From a virus: DNA of 64,000 nucleotides. Of the stretch, positions 1 through 7,284 are shown one piece after another; within the stretch, counting starts at the first letter, position 1, and every line of letters begins with the position of its first letter. The notes under the pieces are model-generated. The model was not told where the DNA came from. It saw only the letters and a list, made by a program, of their open reading frames with translations, and made no database searches. The stretch covers positions 1 through 64,000 of the IMG/VR virus record IMGVR_UViG_3300005435_000020; one strand, given 5' to 3'. The translations under genes and the position numbers were made by a program.

Positions 1-1
1 C

Positions 2-172
2 TTCGGAAAGTACTACAAGCTCAATATCATCTCCACACAGACTATGGCTAACGATACAAGCAAACAGTTTAGACTCGGGACTAGTACTACTCTTGGAGCT
101 AAAGGCATGGATGCTGCCATAAAAGAAGCTGATAGGGTGTTGGTTAGACACGGCTATAAGAGGAGCCAGTGA
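2..172 (+). CDS. Family A small protein, 3' part only
   Basis: This is the last 56 codons of a gene entering from the left edge, ending in TGA. Its C-terminus (MDAAIKEADRVL..HGYK) matches the C-terminal signature of the small paralogues at 174-416 and 2622-4312 (A.GAAN.IL..GF). I do not know the function. The stop lies one base before the GTG start of the next member, so the two are in one operon. Confidence 0.7.
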   Translation, partial: FGKYYKLNIISTQTMANDTSKQFRLGTSTTLGAKGMDAAIKEADRVLVRHGYKRSQ

Positions 173-173
173 A

Positions 174-416
174 GTGTCGGCTTTTATTCCCTTTACTATA
201 GGCAATACAGACACTTGCGACTATTATCTGGCTAATATTCCAGAGGATAGACGTGTCTGTGTATACCGTATAGGACCAAGCACTTATCGTGTGGAGGTAT
301 TCAAGCTCTCGCCTTATGAAGTCCTACACTCTGAGGAATTCAAGGCAAGGGGAATGAAGAAAGCTCTACAAGAGACTCAGAGGATTCTGACTGATAACTG
401 TTATGTGGAGGGCTAG
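174..416 (+). CDS. Family A small protein
   Basis: This 80-aa protein starts at GTG, one base after the preceding stop. The C-terminal segment ARGMKKALQETQRIL...VEG fits the family A pattern of an amphipathic helix ending in EG. The final GAGGG codons also form the ribosome site for the following ATG at 419. It is a cytoplasmic protein of unknown function with no recognisable catalytic motif. Confidence 0.7.
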   Translation: MSAFIPFTIGNTDTCDYYLANIPEDRRVCVYRIGPSTYRVEVFKLSPYEVLHSEEFKARGMKKALQETQRILTDNCYVEG

Positions 417-418
417 GA

Positions 419-544
419 ATGTCGGAACATACGAAAGACCAGGCTGCTAGTTATACCATCCTCGGTGCTGTACTCAGCGTCGTGTTCCTCATCCTCTACG
501 TGTGCTTGCAAGCTTTCCTCTGGCTGGCACACCTTTTCGTCTGA
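419..544 (+). CDS. Small single-pass membrane protein
   Basis: This 41-aa ORF starts at ATG two bases after the previous stop, with GGAGGG just upstream. Residues 13-40 are almost entirely hydrophobic (ILGAVLSVVFLILYVCL), predicting one transmembrane helix after a short polar N-terminus. It is the last gene before a new promoter at 569. Function is unknown; a role as a small phage membrane effector is inference only. Confidence 0.6.
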   Translation: MSEHTKDQAASYTILGAVLSVVFLILYVCLQAFLWLAHLFV

Positions 545-568
545 AACACATCCGTAACAATAACCCTC

Positions 569-597
569 TTGACAGGCTATGATACTCATGATAGTAT
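569..597 (+). promoter_or_regulatory. Sigma70-type promoter, TTGACA-N17-TAGTAT
   Basis: TTGACA at 569-574 and TAGTAT at 592-597 are separated by 17 bases. It lies 36 nt upstream of the ArdC-like gene. It is the first of eight near-identical promoters in the window. Confidence 0.8.
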
Positions 598-632
598 AAG
601 TATAGGTAAGTTATTCAATGAGAGGAAACGAA

Positions 633-1508
633 ATGCCTGCGGATAGTAAAGACCTTCTGGCGACTGTTGAGACTGGCATTAGCAAGCTGGCTCAGGAAAT
701 GTCTGGTGGCAAGTCTGGTAACTTCCTTCGATATCTGGAATTCGCCTCTCAGTTTCATAGCTATAGCCTACACAACCAATGGCTGATCTGGATGCAGAAG
801 CGTGATGCTACCCGAGTGTCTGGTTATCGGACCTGGCTAAAACTTGGTAGGCAAGTCAGGAAGGGTGAGAAGGCGCTTTCTATCCTGGCACCTAGGACCT
901 TCACGGCAAACAAAACCAAGACAAACGACGACGGCGAGGAAGTCACAAAGTCTCGGCTTGCACTCCGCTTTGTGGCGGTGCCAGTTTTCGATATCTCCCA
1001 AACTGACGGTGCAGACATTCCTACGTGGGTATCCGATGCGCCAGACGGCGAAGGTGACGCTGACCTCCTGGCTAAACTGACGAAGGCGGCGCAAGGATGG
1101 GGCTACACCGTCTCTTACAAGCAGAGCCTCGGTGATGGCGTCAACTCAGGCGAAACCATGGGCTATGCAACCTCAGAGAATGAGATAGCACTCCGAGAGG
1201 GTGTCAGTCAGCGACGTAGCTTCCTCACCCTCATTCACGAAGTAGCACACTTGTTGTGTGGCCACCTTGACCTCGGCAAGCGCCACACCTTCACCAAACA
1301 GGACAGAGAGCTTCAAGCCGAAGCAGTAGCTTACGTGGTAGCACATCACTTCGGTATCCACCACCAGGATGCAGCAGATTACCTGCTCTCATACCGTGTC
1401 AATCAGGAGCAGCTAACTTCCAACCTTACCGCAGTCAATAAGGTTGTCAAGCAAATCGTGACGGCTTTGGAAGGGTCTGCCGAAATGCAGACCCAGGTAG
1501 CAGCGTAG
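633..1508 (+). CDS. ArdC-like antirestriction protein with zincin domain
   Basis: ArdC-family proteins bind ssDNA and protect incoming DNA from restriction. The N-terminal half (about residues 10-120) has the family signature NFLRYLEFASQF..YS..N and SGYRTWLKLGRQVRKGEKA. The C-terminal half is an ImmA/IrrE-like metallopeptidase with HEVAH at about 202-206 and a downstream glutamate in LQAEAVAYVV (about 230). I chose ATG 633 because GAGAGGA sits 8 nt upstream; an in-frame ATG at 618 would place that site inside the gene. It is the first gene after the 569 promoter, fitting early expression after DNA entry. Protease activity is not proven for this family. Confidence 0.85.
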   Translation: MPADSKDLLATVETGISKLAQEMSGGKSGNFLRYLEFASQFHSYSLHNQWLIWMQKRDATRVSGYRTWLKLGRQVRKGEKALSILAPRTFTANKTKTNDDGEEVTKSRLALRFVAVPVFDISQTDGADIPTWVSDAPDGEGDADLLAKLTKAAQGWGYTVSYKQSLGDGVNSGETMGYATSENEIALREGVSQRRSFLTLIHEVAHLLCGHLDLGKRHTFTKQDRELQAEAVAYVVAHHFGIHHQDAADYLLSYRVNQEQLTSNLTAVNKVVKQIVTALEGSAEMQTQVAA

Positions 1509-1525
1509 GTAACGGGAGCTAATCA

Positions 1526-2017
1526 ATGAGCACTCGGAGTTTTATCGGCATCCACGGTGAGGATAATACCATCCAGGGTATCTATTGCCACAGTGACGGC
1601 TACCCTTCTTGGAATGGCAGACTCCTGCGTGACAACTACGAAACTGCAACCAAGATAGGCCAGCTTATGCGCCTCGGGGACCTCTCGGTACTCGCTGAGG
1701 AAATCGGGGAGAAACACGACTTTCATAGGTGGCTGCAAAGTCAAGAAGAGCAGGACAAGACGGCTAACTGGTGCCTGGCCTATGGCAGAGACAGGGGCGA
1801 GAAGAATACGAAGGCAAAGACCTACCAGACTGAGGCTGAATTCCTGCAAGGTGCAAGGGACTTCAGTGCTGAGTTTGCCTACCTTTATCGTGGCGGCGAG
1901 TGGATAGCTTGGGACCTCCACGACGGCATGTCCTACCAGTTGTGGAAGGGACCTAAGCCACTGGCTGAGGCTGTGGCACTCGATGAGGCAAAGCAGGCAG
2001 TAGACGAGGCTAGCTAA
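1526..2017 (+). CDS. Conserved phage protein of unknown function
   Basis: This 163-aa protein starts MSTRSFIGIHGEDNTI.GIYCHSDGYP, a pattern I recognise from many phage and plasmid proteins with no assigned function (S-x-I-x-I...GIYCHWDGYP...LGDLS.L.EEIG). It also has GDLSVLAEEIGE near residues 50-60. No catalytic motif is evident. It sits 17 nt after ardC with its own GGGAG site, so it is probably cotranscribed with it. Confidence 0.75.
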   Translation: MSTRSFIGIHGEDNTIQGIYCHSDGYPSWNGRLLRDNYETATKIGQLMRLGDLSVLAEEIGEKHDFHRWLQSQEEQDKTANWCLAYGRDRGEKNTKAKTYQTEAEFLQGARDFSAEFAYLYRGGEWIAWDLHDGMSYQLWKGPKPLAEAVALDEAKQAVDEAS

Positions 2018-2029
2018 ACGATTAGCCTA

Positions 2030-2058
2030 TTGACAAACTAGAATGGTCATGGTAGTAT
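2030..2058 (+). promoter_or_regulatory. Sigma70-type promoter, TTGACA-N17-TAGTAT
   Basis: TTGACA at 2030-2035 and TAGTAT at 2053-2058 have a 17-base spacer. The -10 is preceded by CATGG, giving an extended -10 TGG. It drives the 2096 gene and probably the family A genes up to 3730. Confidence 0.85.
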
Positions 2059-2095
2059 TACTCATCGGCACAGACGATAGAGAGAAAGGCCAGCA

Positions 2096-2314
2096 ATGCA
2101 AACCTTCGCTACGCTGCTTGAGGCCCTGGAATCTGAGGATGCACAGATCATCGTGACGGTTTCCGAGGGTCAGGCCATGGTCCATTTCCGCAAGGGCAGC
2201 ACTCCTGTCAAAGTGGCTATCGTCAACTATGATGACCTCGATGCTAAGAATGCCGACACGGTAGGTGTTCCTACTTTCATCGATGACAACTACGTAGCAG
2301 TAGGTGAGGGCTAA
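2096..2314 (+). CDS. Hypothetical 72-aa protein
   Basis: This is the first gene after the 2030 promoter, with AGAAAGG upstream of ATG. The protein is mixed alpha/beta and acidic (LEALESEDAQIIVTVSEGQAMVHF) and ends in GEG. The terminal GAGGG codons double as the ribosome site for the next gene. I do not recognise a family. Confidence 0.65.
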   Translation: MQTFATLLEALESEDAQIIVTVSEGQAMVHFRKGSTPVKVAIVNYDDLDAKNADTVGVPTFIDDNYVAVGEG

Positions 2315-2318
2315 GCTA

Positions 2319-2618
2319 ATGCAAGCCACGGCGCTGTTCCCTGTCGAAGAGGCTGATATCTACCAGGCCATGCGTCGGATGCTCACACAGTATGGTGACG
2401 TGAAGGTAATTCTCCCCGTGGTGCATTGGGAAAGCTTCTCTGAAGTCATGAGGGTCCATCACACGCCAGACGGCTTGTGGCACAGTACACGAGTAGCTTT
2501 GCGTGAAGCTTCGGATGCTCTGGGACTTGACATCAAGTACTCGATGACCAAGGAATGCCTACAGGACATCCTCGACGTGGCTACTGTTATCAGTGCCAAA
2601 ACAGCACAGGAGGGCTAA
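2319..2618 (+). CDS. Hypothetical 99-aa protein
   Basis: I chose ATG 2319, which follows GAGGG by 8 nt, over an in-frame GTG at 2304 that overlaps the previous gene. The protein contains predicted helices (EEADIYQAMRRMLTQYGDV and LREASDALGLDI) and ends in QEG. No function is recognised. The stop is 3 nt before the TTG start of the next family A gene. Confidence 0.65.
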   Translation: MQATALFPVEEADIYQAMRRMLTQYGDVKVILPVVHWESFSEVMRVHHTPDGLWHSTRVALREASDALGLDIKYSMTKECLQDILDVATVISAKTAQEG

Positions 2619-2621
2619 TCG

Positions 2622-2903
2622 TTGAAGGCTACCAACTTCGTCAGGTTCCCTTGGCAGGTATCGCCGCTAGGCTCCCGCTGCGAGGCTCTCTATGACCTCG
2701 AAAACTTCACGCTAACGCTAAGGTTCCGCATGGCATCATACGTCAGTGGTGGCCCCAAAGAATATACTTTGACTGCTACCCCCGACAACCCGCGTGTAGG
2801 CATCTCCTTAGATCATCCTATCCTCGCAGCCTCACCAGACGAGGCCATGGGTGCAGCTAACGTCATCTTGTCGTCTCTCGGCTTTACTCCCAAGGAGGGC
2901 TAA
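2622..2903 (+). CDS. Family A small protein
   Basis: This 93-aa protein starts at TTG, 8 nt after AGGAGGG. It shows the full family signature: an N-terminal FVRFPW motif, a central beta-rich part, and the C-terminal EAMGAANVILSSLGFTPKEG. The KEG codons (AAGGAGGG) supply the ribosome site of the next gene. Function is unknown; the tandem copies suggest lineage-specific expansion. Confidence 0.75.
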   Translation: MKATNFVRFPWQVSPLGSRCEALYDLENFTLTLRFRMASYVSGGPKEYTLTATPDNPRVGISLDHPILAASPDEAMGAANVILSSLGFTPKEG

Positions 2904-2906
2904 TCA

Positions 2907-3173
2907 GTGTTCACCTGGGAATCCTGGGACATCTCCTATCACGAAACTTGGGTCACTGACGGTAAGGCAAGCCGACACGTCACCCTGGAAACTCTGGGGC
3001 CATGGGTCAAGTATGGTGAGGAAAGAAAGCAGCTTCTTACCATCTTGACGCCTTCCGGCAGTGGACCAGATATCCAATGGTGTTTCAATGCCACCGATGA
3101 AGGTGAGGCAAAACACAAGGCTAATGAGAGGCTAACCCTCGAAGGTTTCACACCCTACAAGAAGGAGGGCTAA
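2907..3173 (+). CDS. Family A small protein, divergent
   Basis: This 88-aa protein starts at GTG. The C-terminus EAKHKANERLTLEGFTPYKKEG aligns with EAxGAANVILxxLGFTPKEG of its neighbours, but the N-terminal RFPW motif is replaced by FTWESWD. It lies between two canonical members with 3-nt spacers. Function is unknown. Confidence 0.72.
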   Translation: MFTWESWDISYHETWVTDGKASRHVTLETLGPWVKYGEERKQLLTILTPSGSGPDIQWCFNATDEGEAKHKANERLTLEGFTPYKKEG

Positions 3174-3176
3174 TCG

Positions 3177-3437
3177 TTGGAAACCAAGAATATCATCAGG
3201 TTTCCTTGGGACCATAATCGTGGCACCCTTGTAGATACCTGCGAAGTGGTACTCGATGGTGTCCTGTTCCAAGCTAGCCTTCAGTATTATTGGGACAATG
3301 AGTACAACCTCATGGAGACGTCGATAAGCACTGATGCGTTGTTTGTGCAGACCATACCTGCTAAGTCCCAGACAGAGGCGCTAGGGGCTGCCAACGTCAT
3401 TCTCACATATCTTGGTTTTACTCCTAGGGAGGGCTAG
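3177..3437 (+). CDS. Family A small protein
   Basis: This 86-aa protein starts at TTG after AAGGAGGGCTAATCG. It has IIRFPWD near the start and TEALGAANVILTYLGFTPRE at the end, closest to the 2622 member. The terminal REG codons again form a GGGAGGG ribosome site for the gene 2 nt downstream. Function is unknown. Confidence 0.75.
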   Translation: METKNIIRFPWDHNRGTLVDTCEVVLDGVLFQASLQYYWDNEYNLMETSISTDALFVQTIPAKSQTEALGAANVILTYLGFTPREG

Positions 3438-3439
3438 AT

Positions 3440-3730
3440 GTGAAGGCACTCAAGTATTCTCGATTCGCTTGGTATGAAGGCGAATCCACATCGAAGCCTG
3501 GCACCTCCAGACCATTCTGCAAAATGGTCAGGGTGACGGAGACAGGGGCTACAGAGACGTTTAGGGCTAACCTTTATCCTACGCGGGAAGGATTGTATAA
3601 ACTTCTCGTGTTCCCTGATACGTCAAGCCGACACTCCCTACTCCAGAAAATCGAGGCTGACACTGAGGATGAGGCCATAGGCTCCGCGAATGTTATTCTG
3701 AGTGTCAAGGAATTTCTACCATCCTCTTGA
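3440..3730 (+). CDS. Family A small protein
   Basis: This 96-aa protein starts at GTG. It begins MKALKYSRFAWYEGE and ends with EDEAIGSANVILSVKEFL, the family A signature with the tail truncated. The TGA stop (3728-3730) lies inside the TTGACA box of the next promoter, so this gene ends the transcription unit. Function is unknown. Confidence 0.72.
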   Translation: MKALKYSRFAWYEGESTSKPGTSRPFCKMVRVTETGATETFRANLYPTREGLYKLLVFPDTSSRHSLLQKIEADTEDEAIGSANVILSVKEFLPSS

Positions 3731-3755
3731 CAGACTAAAAATCCCATGGTAGTAT
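3727..3755 (+). promoter_or_regulatory. Sigma70-type promoter, TTGACA-N17-TAGTAT
   Basis: TTGACA at 3727-3732 and TAGTAT at 3750-3755, preceded by CATGG. The -35 box overlaps the stop codon of the preceding gene. It serves the 3789 gene. Confidence 0.85.
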
Positions 3756-3788
3756 TATTGAAGTGGCGTGAGTGAGTAGGAGAGAAGC

Positions 3789-4058
3789 ATGAGCACAGTC
3801 AAGGAGAGCCTGGAGCTCCACACTTTTATGTGGGCTGACCTCCGTTTCTCTAGTGAGACGAAGGCGCAGCTTTATGGTATGGCCTACGACGTGAATATTG
3901 GCCTTCGTTGGTCTGGAGAAGGCTATGTCGTGTCGGCTGTCAATACGGATGGTAAGTGCTCCGTCAACTTCTTCCAGAATCTTCCGGCGGCGTCACTCTC
4001 TGAGGCGAAGGGTGCCGCGAATGTAGTGCTCAGCATCAATCATCTCAGGCCAGCATAG
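3789..4058 (+). CDS. Family A small protein
   Basis: This 89-aa protein starts at ATG with GGAGAGAAGC upstream. It carries the signature as TFMWADLRF near the start and SEAKGAANVVLSINHLRP at the end. It has its own promoter at 3727, unlike the upstream tandem copies. Function is unknown. Confidence 0.75.
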   Translation: MSTVKESLELHTFMWADLRFSSETKAQLYGMAYDVNIGLRWSGEGYVVSAVNTDGKCSVNFFQNLPAASLSEAKGAANVVLSINHLRPA

Positions 4059-4093
4059 GCTGTGCTGTTTCCGCATAAAGAAAGGTCTATAGA

Positions 4094-4312
4094 GTGAATT
4101 GGCAACCAAAGTCTGACGGTACCTACACCACCAAGCTCCGGCGTGGCAAGCAGTTTTTCGAGGCTAGCATCTCAGAAAACAAAGACACGGGAACCTATAA
4201 GCTTTCCGCTGAGCCTGGCGGCTTGAAGTGGGAAGTCAGGGCTGAGGCTGACACCGTGGCACTCCGCGAAGCAGACCTCATCCTCGACGGCTATGGGTTT
4301 CGAGATGCGTAA
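4094..4312 (+). CDS. Family A small protein, short form
   Basis: This 72-aa protein starts at GTG 4094. The C-terminal TVALREADLILDGYGF matches the family A helix with D replacing the usual N of GAANVIL. It is the last copy in the cluster, 35 nt after the previous gene. Function is unknown. Confidence 0.68.
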   Translation: MNWQPKSDGTYTTKLRRGKQFFEASISENKDTGTYKLSAEPGGLKWEVRAEADTVALREADLILDGYGFRDA

Positions 4313-4335
4313 GGTGTAGGTCTTAGGTAACACAC

Positions 4336-4364
4336 TTGACAGACTAATATAATACTGATAGGAT
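4336..4364 (+). promoter_or_regulatory. Sigma70-type promoter, TTGACA-N17-TAGGAT
   Basis: TTGACA at 4336-4341 and TAGGAT at 4359-4364 with a 17-base spacer. It is a slightly weaker version of the recurrent promoter and precedes three small genes. Confidence 0.75.
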
Positions 4365-4395
4365 TATAGTGTCGAAGGAAAGCGAGGAAGATACA

Positions 4396-4524
4396 ATGGA
4401 AACTCGACAAGAGAAAAGGGAGAAACGACGCAAGGGGCTAAAAGATAAGATGCCTCGCCACGGTGCTTCTAGCCTACACACCATTCAGCAGGTAATTGTG
4501 AAGAGAAGTCAGAAGGATGCGTGA
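4396..4524 (+). CDS. Small basic protein, 42 aa
   Basis: ATG 4396 is preceded by AGCGAGGAAG. The first 20 residues are highly basic (METRQEKREKRRKGLKDKM), suggesting nucleic-acid binding by charge only. The TGA stop overlaps the ATG of the next gene (TGATG), supporting translation. No family is recognised. Confidence 0.55.
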   Translation: METRQEKREKRRKGLKDKMPRHGASSLHTIQQVIVKRSQKDA

Positions 4525-4733
4525 TGGAATATGCGAGGTTCTTAGTCGCCACAAATAGCGGCGTAGTCTGGCATATTATCTATGATTACGGCGACAGAGG
4601 CGATGACGTCATCGCAGCTCTTTGCGGTGCCAAGCCAGAAAACGGCAAGGGCTGGTCACACTGGACCAAAGAGGTAGTAGGTAAGCGGAGGACATATACG
4701 TGTAAAGTCTGCTTGAAGAAAGAAGAGGAATGA
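4524..4733 (+). CDS. Small putative zinc-binding protein
   Basis: I chose ATG 4524, which overlaps the previous stop, over a GTG 3 nt earlier. The 69-aa protein has C34, H46 and a C60-K-V-C63 pair near the C-terminus, a layout seen in small phage zinc proteins. Metal binding is inferred. It may take part in protein or nucleic-acid binding; function is unknown. Confidence 0.6.
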   Translation: MEYARFLVATNSGVVWHIIYDYGDRGDDVIAALCGAKPENGKGWSHWTKEVVGKRRTYTCKVCLKKEEE

Positions 4734-4736
4734 TGA

Positions 4737-4970
4737 GTGTCGGATGACGTCAAGAGACTCCTAACGGAAGCTATCGGGAAAGATGGCACCCTTTATGATG
4801 TCTTGAAGAGAGCCCAAAAATGTTCCCACACAGACGAAGATACGTTTCGACAGGCTTTCCATATTGTCGATGGCTACCTCCTGGCGATGTACCACAACGA
4901 TTATGATGTCCACCACCCACAGATTGGTAAGCGACTCTCGAAGATGATCACGCATATTTTGGGTGTGTAG
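4737..4970 (+). CDS. Hypothetical helical protein, 77 aa
   Basis: The gene starts at GTG, 3 nt after the previous stop. The protein looks all-helical (DVKRLLTEAIGKDGTLYDVLKRA and KRLSKMITHILGV). It is the last gene of the unit driven from 4336. No family is recognised. Confidence 0.6.
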   Translation: MSDDVKRLLTEAIGKDGTLYDVLKRAQKCSHTDEDTFRQAFHIVDGYLLAMYHNDYDVHHPQIGKRLSKMITHILGV

Positions 4971-4989
4971 GAAATTCCTAGCCACCCCA

Positions 4990-5018
4990 TTGACAGACCT
5001 ATAATCGCATGGTAGTAT
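4990..5018 (+). promoter_or_regulatory. Sigma70-type promoter, TTGACA-N17-TAGTAT
   Basis: TTGACA at 4990-4995 and TAGTAT at 5013-5018, preceded by CATGG. An ATG at 5009 lies inside this promoter and so cannot be the start of the following gene. Confidence 0.85.
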
Positions 5019-5050
5019 TATTTACAGGCGTTGTGAATAAGGAGGTTCCC

Positions 5051-5368
5051 GTGAAGGACAGGAAGCTCACTTGGAGAGAATTCTATATAGCCGACGAGGA
5101 CACACTACTCAGTGTTGATGCCCTCCTGAGAAGCTGGGGAGACAGTGGAGTAAAGTGGGTTGTCGAAGATACTTGGTTCATCACGAATGCTCCACTGACT
5201 AGTCTCCGTAGGAAGCTGAGGCAACTCTACGGAAAGTCCCTGCCTCGGGACTTCACGACCCCCCTATGTCAAGAAGAAACCACGGATTGTAAGAATTTCG
5301 TGACGGGAATGGGAAGTGACGGAAGCCTTTACTGTCAAGAACATTTGTCTTCACACCTGAAAGGATAA
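5051..5368 (+). CDS. Hypothetical protein with C-terminal Cys/His cluster
   Basis: I chose GTG 5051 because AAGGAGG sits 6 nt upstream and the only in-frame ATG (5009) is inside the promoter. The 105-aa protein ends with a cysteine-rich segment (LCQEETTDCKNFV then GSLYCQEHL), compatible with one zinc site. The N-terminal part resembles no family I know. Confidence 0.65.
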   Translation: MKDRKLTWREFYIADEDTLLSVDALLRSWGDSGVKWVVEDTWFITNAPLTSLRRKLRQLYGKSLPRDFTTPLCQEETTDCKNFVTGMGSDGSLYCQEHLSSHLKG

Positions 5369-5373
5369 GCAAG

Positions 5374-5565
5374 TTGAATACCTTTGTTATTGGCGACTAT
5401 ATCAAGAGCAAGCTCTCCCCCCAGATGACGGGTCAGGTTATCCGTGTCGGCATCCTCGATGAGGGCAGGAAGAAAATCGTTGCCTACACTATCAGCATGC
5501 CTGCACCAAAGCGTGACACGATTATTCTCCAGGGAGATGCCATCGAAGTTTCCTCACCCTCTTGA
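5374..5565 (+). CDS. Hypothetical 63-aa protein
   Basis: It starts at TTG after AAAGGATAAG. The sequence is beta-rich (IGDYIKSKLSPQMTGQVIRVG), as in small SH3/KOW-like folds, but that is only an impression. The TGA stop overlaps the TTGACA box of the next promoter. Confidence 0.55.
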   Translation: MNTFVIGDYIKSKLSPQMTGQVIRVGILDEGRKKIVAYTISMPAPKRDTIILQGDAIEVSSPS

Positions 5566-5590
5566 CAAGAGCCAATACTCATGGTAGTAT
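5562..5590 (+). promoter_or_regulatory. Sigma70-type promoter, TTGACA-N17-TAGTAT
   Basis: TTGACA at 5562-5567 and TAGTAT at 5585-5590, preceded by CATGG. It drives the run of genes from 5626 to about 6421. Confidence 0.85.
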
Positions 5591-5625
5591 TACTGTGTAG
5601 TAGTGATTAGGCAGAGGAGCTAAGA

Positions 5626-5916
5626 ATGTTCATCCCCCGAAACGTTGACCTGGACTTCATCAGCGACTATGTGGTACACAATCCTGAGACGTGGCGTCGT
5701 CTCCCCTCCTTCATGACGACGTGGATTGAGGACAAGGTTCACCAGGCTCACGATACTCCTCTGACCTTCACACACTGCGACTACGTGGCCCTCCAGAGGC
5801 TCATCAAGGCGCTGGATGAAGGCTGGTCCCTCAACTCTGCTGAAATCGTCAATACGCTTTGCAAGTACCTCATCGACGCTGGCGAAGGCGAGAGGGTGAG
5901 AAGGGTGATGTTCTAA
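5626..5916 (+). CDS. Hypothetical 96-aa protein
   Basis: ATG 5626 follows GAGGAGC. The protein is mostly helical with one Trp-rich helix (ETWRRLPSFMTTWIEDKV). It overlaps the next start by one base (TAATG), indicating translational coupling. No family is recognised. Confidence 0.65.
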   Translation: MFIPRNVDLDFISDYVVHNPETWRRLPSFMTTWIEDKVHQAHDTPLTFTHCDYVALQRLIKALDEGWSLNSAEIVNTLCKYLIDAGEGERVRRVMF

Positions 5917-6131
5917 TGGGTGTCTTCAGGATGATCAAGATGTACCGACGCGAGGAAGGCGGGAGGGTAGAAAAAGGGAAACTCTACGTCAGGTATGACA
6001 AAAACGAAGGCTACTCCTATCGTCTCCCCGATGAGACAATGTACACGGACCTCAGCGCCACTAGTGATTATGATGCGGAATACGCGGCAGAAACGATAGC
6101 TGCCGGTGAAGGATGGAAGGAAGAGAGATGA
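5916..6131 (+). CDS. Hypothetical 71-aa protein
   Basis: ATG 5916 overlaps the upstream stop; a longer frame from 5859 exists but would overlap the upstream gene by 58 nt. The protein is charged (MYRREEGGRVEKGKLYVRYD). It overlaps the next ATG by 4 nt. Function is unknown. Confidence 0.6.
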   Translation: MGVFRMIKMYRREEGGRVEKGKLYVRYDKNEGYSYRLPDETMYTDLSATSDYDAEYAAETIAAGEGWKEER

Positions 6132-6421
6132 GACAGACTATAGTCATCAATGATGGTCAATACAGGTGGGGAGCTAGCCGACAACAACTACTCGAAGCCC
6201 TCAATCAAGGGGGATGGTACCACGCTGGCAGCGGCATCTGGCGAGAGCCTGAGCAAGAACCGGATGCCGACCCCGTAGATGCTCCCTACACCATGCTCTG
6301 CGCTAGCTTGGATAGCGTCGCAGGCGAAGGCTCTTCGACACCGATGACTGACGATTTCATGGCAACGTCGAGTCGTTTCACCTACCGCCCAGACCTCGAT
6401 GGTTGGCTCCTGGAAGACTGA
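6128..6421 (+). CDS. Hypothetical 97-aa protein
   Basis: ATG 6128 is in an ATGA overlap with the previous stop. The protein has a small domain with GASRQQLLEALNQGGWYHAG. No family is recognised. It is the last gene before an 84-nt gap that contains a 17-bp dyad repeat. Confidence 0.62.
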   Translation: MRQTIVINDGQYRWGASRQQLLEALNQGGWYHAGSGIWREPEQEPDADPVDAPYTMLCASLDSVAGEGSSTPMTDDFMATSSRFTYRPDLDGWLLED

Positions 6422-6436
6422 ATCGGAAATCGTAAT

Positions 6437-6453
6437 TGTGCCAAATCCGCATT
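6437..6453 (-). promoter_or_regulatory. Dyad repeat site (reverse orientation)
   Basis: Read on the minus strand this is AATGCG-GATTT-GGCACA, one of the dispersed 17-bp dyads. It is intergenic, between 6421 and 6506, and runs opposite to local transcription. Confidence 0.55.
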
Positions 6454-6505
6454 GTTTTGTTCCATAATGGCCTTGGTGTGGTGGACATATAATCAGGAGA
6501 GTATA

Positions 6506-6682
6506 ATGTCCTGGATGGCGAAGAAGACGGAGCACACGGGGACGAAGACCTCTGTGAGAGACGGCGCTTTTCGAGGCAACCGCTTCGAGGCTAAAACCAT
6601 CAGCAAGAAGCTTAGGCGTCGTGTAGGTCATCGCATCGTCAAGTTTTACTTGACAGGGGAGGGAAAGAAGGTTGCTGCTTGA
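6506..6682 (+). CDS. Small basic protein, 58 aa
   Basis: ATG 6506 follows CAGGAGA. The protein is strongly basic (KKLRRRVGHRIVKFYL), hinting at nucleic-acid binding. An upstream in-frame ATG at 6452 lacks a ribosome site. TATAAT at 6488-6493 is just upstream but no convincing -35 is seen. Confidence 0.55.
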   Translation: MSWMAKKTEHTGTKTSVRDGAFRGNRFEAKTISKKLRRRVGHRIVKFYLTGEGKKVAA

Positions 6683-7284
6683 GGTTACAAAGAGAACAGA
6701 CCCTCGTCTCCTCGATACGATGGCTAAACACTACTCGCAACCAAAAGGCTTTGTCGGCAGGAACATCTGCTATGCCATCACCTATGATGACGTTTATTAT
6801 GGACACATCATCAGCGGCTCTGCCACAAGATTTCTGCCAGGAAGGAATGAGTTTTTCGGCACCACCATAAAAGACCTCAACCACATCATCAATAACATTT
6901 ACTTTCATATTGAGCCACAGAGTGGGAAGTATCCCACCAGAAACTTCTCCTCCCTCGTGATCAAAACCTGGAGAGAGAGCATCCAGGGACTGGCTAGAGA
7001 AGTATGAGGACTATATTATCGGCTTTGAAACCCTTGTGGAGTTGCCGAGGACAGGAGAGTGCTATCGTCGTGATGGCTGGGTTGAAGTAGGCACCACAAT
7101 CGGGTATACCTGCAAAAGAATAGGAGGTGTCGGTACCGATGATTGGACAGGTAAGAGAGTCTGGGATACTAAGAACCTCAGACCTAAGAGAGTATTAGCA
7201 AAGCATTGCCAACATACCCTACACATACCGGCAGCGGCACCTCAGAATCTTGAAATGGCTTATGGAGCTACATATGGAAGTTAG
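6672..7284 (+). pseudogene. Mom-like DNA-modification protein, split by a frameshift
   Basis: Two overlapping frames give one protein. Frame 1 (6672-7007) contains HYSQPKGFVGRNICYAI and GSATRFLPGRNEFFG. Frame 2 (visible from 6961 to 7284) continues with DWLEKYEDYIIGFETLVELP, then GECYRRDGW and KRVWDTKNLRPK. This order matches phage Mom-like proteins, which by analogy with phage Mu modify adenines to block restriction. Joining needs a +1 shift near 6987, where GGG would become GG. The start is uncertain (TTG 6672 or ATG 6720). It could be a real mutation, a read error or programmed frameshifting. Confidence 0.65.

Noticed and set aside
5009-5050. ATG 5009 as start of the 5051 gene
   Set aside because: The codon lies within the promoter upstream of its -10, so it cannot be in the transcript.
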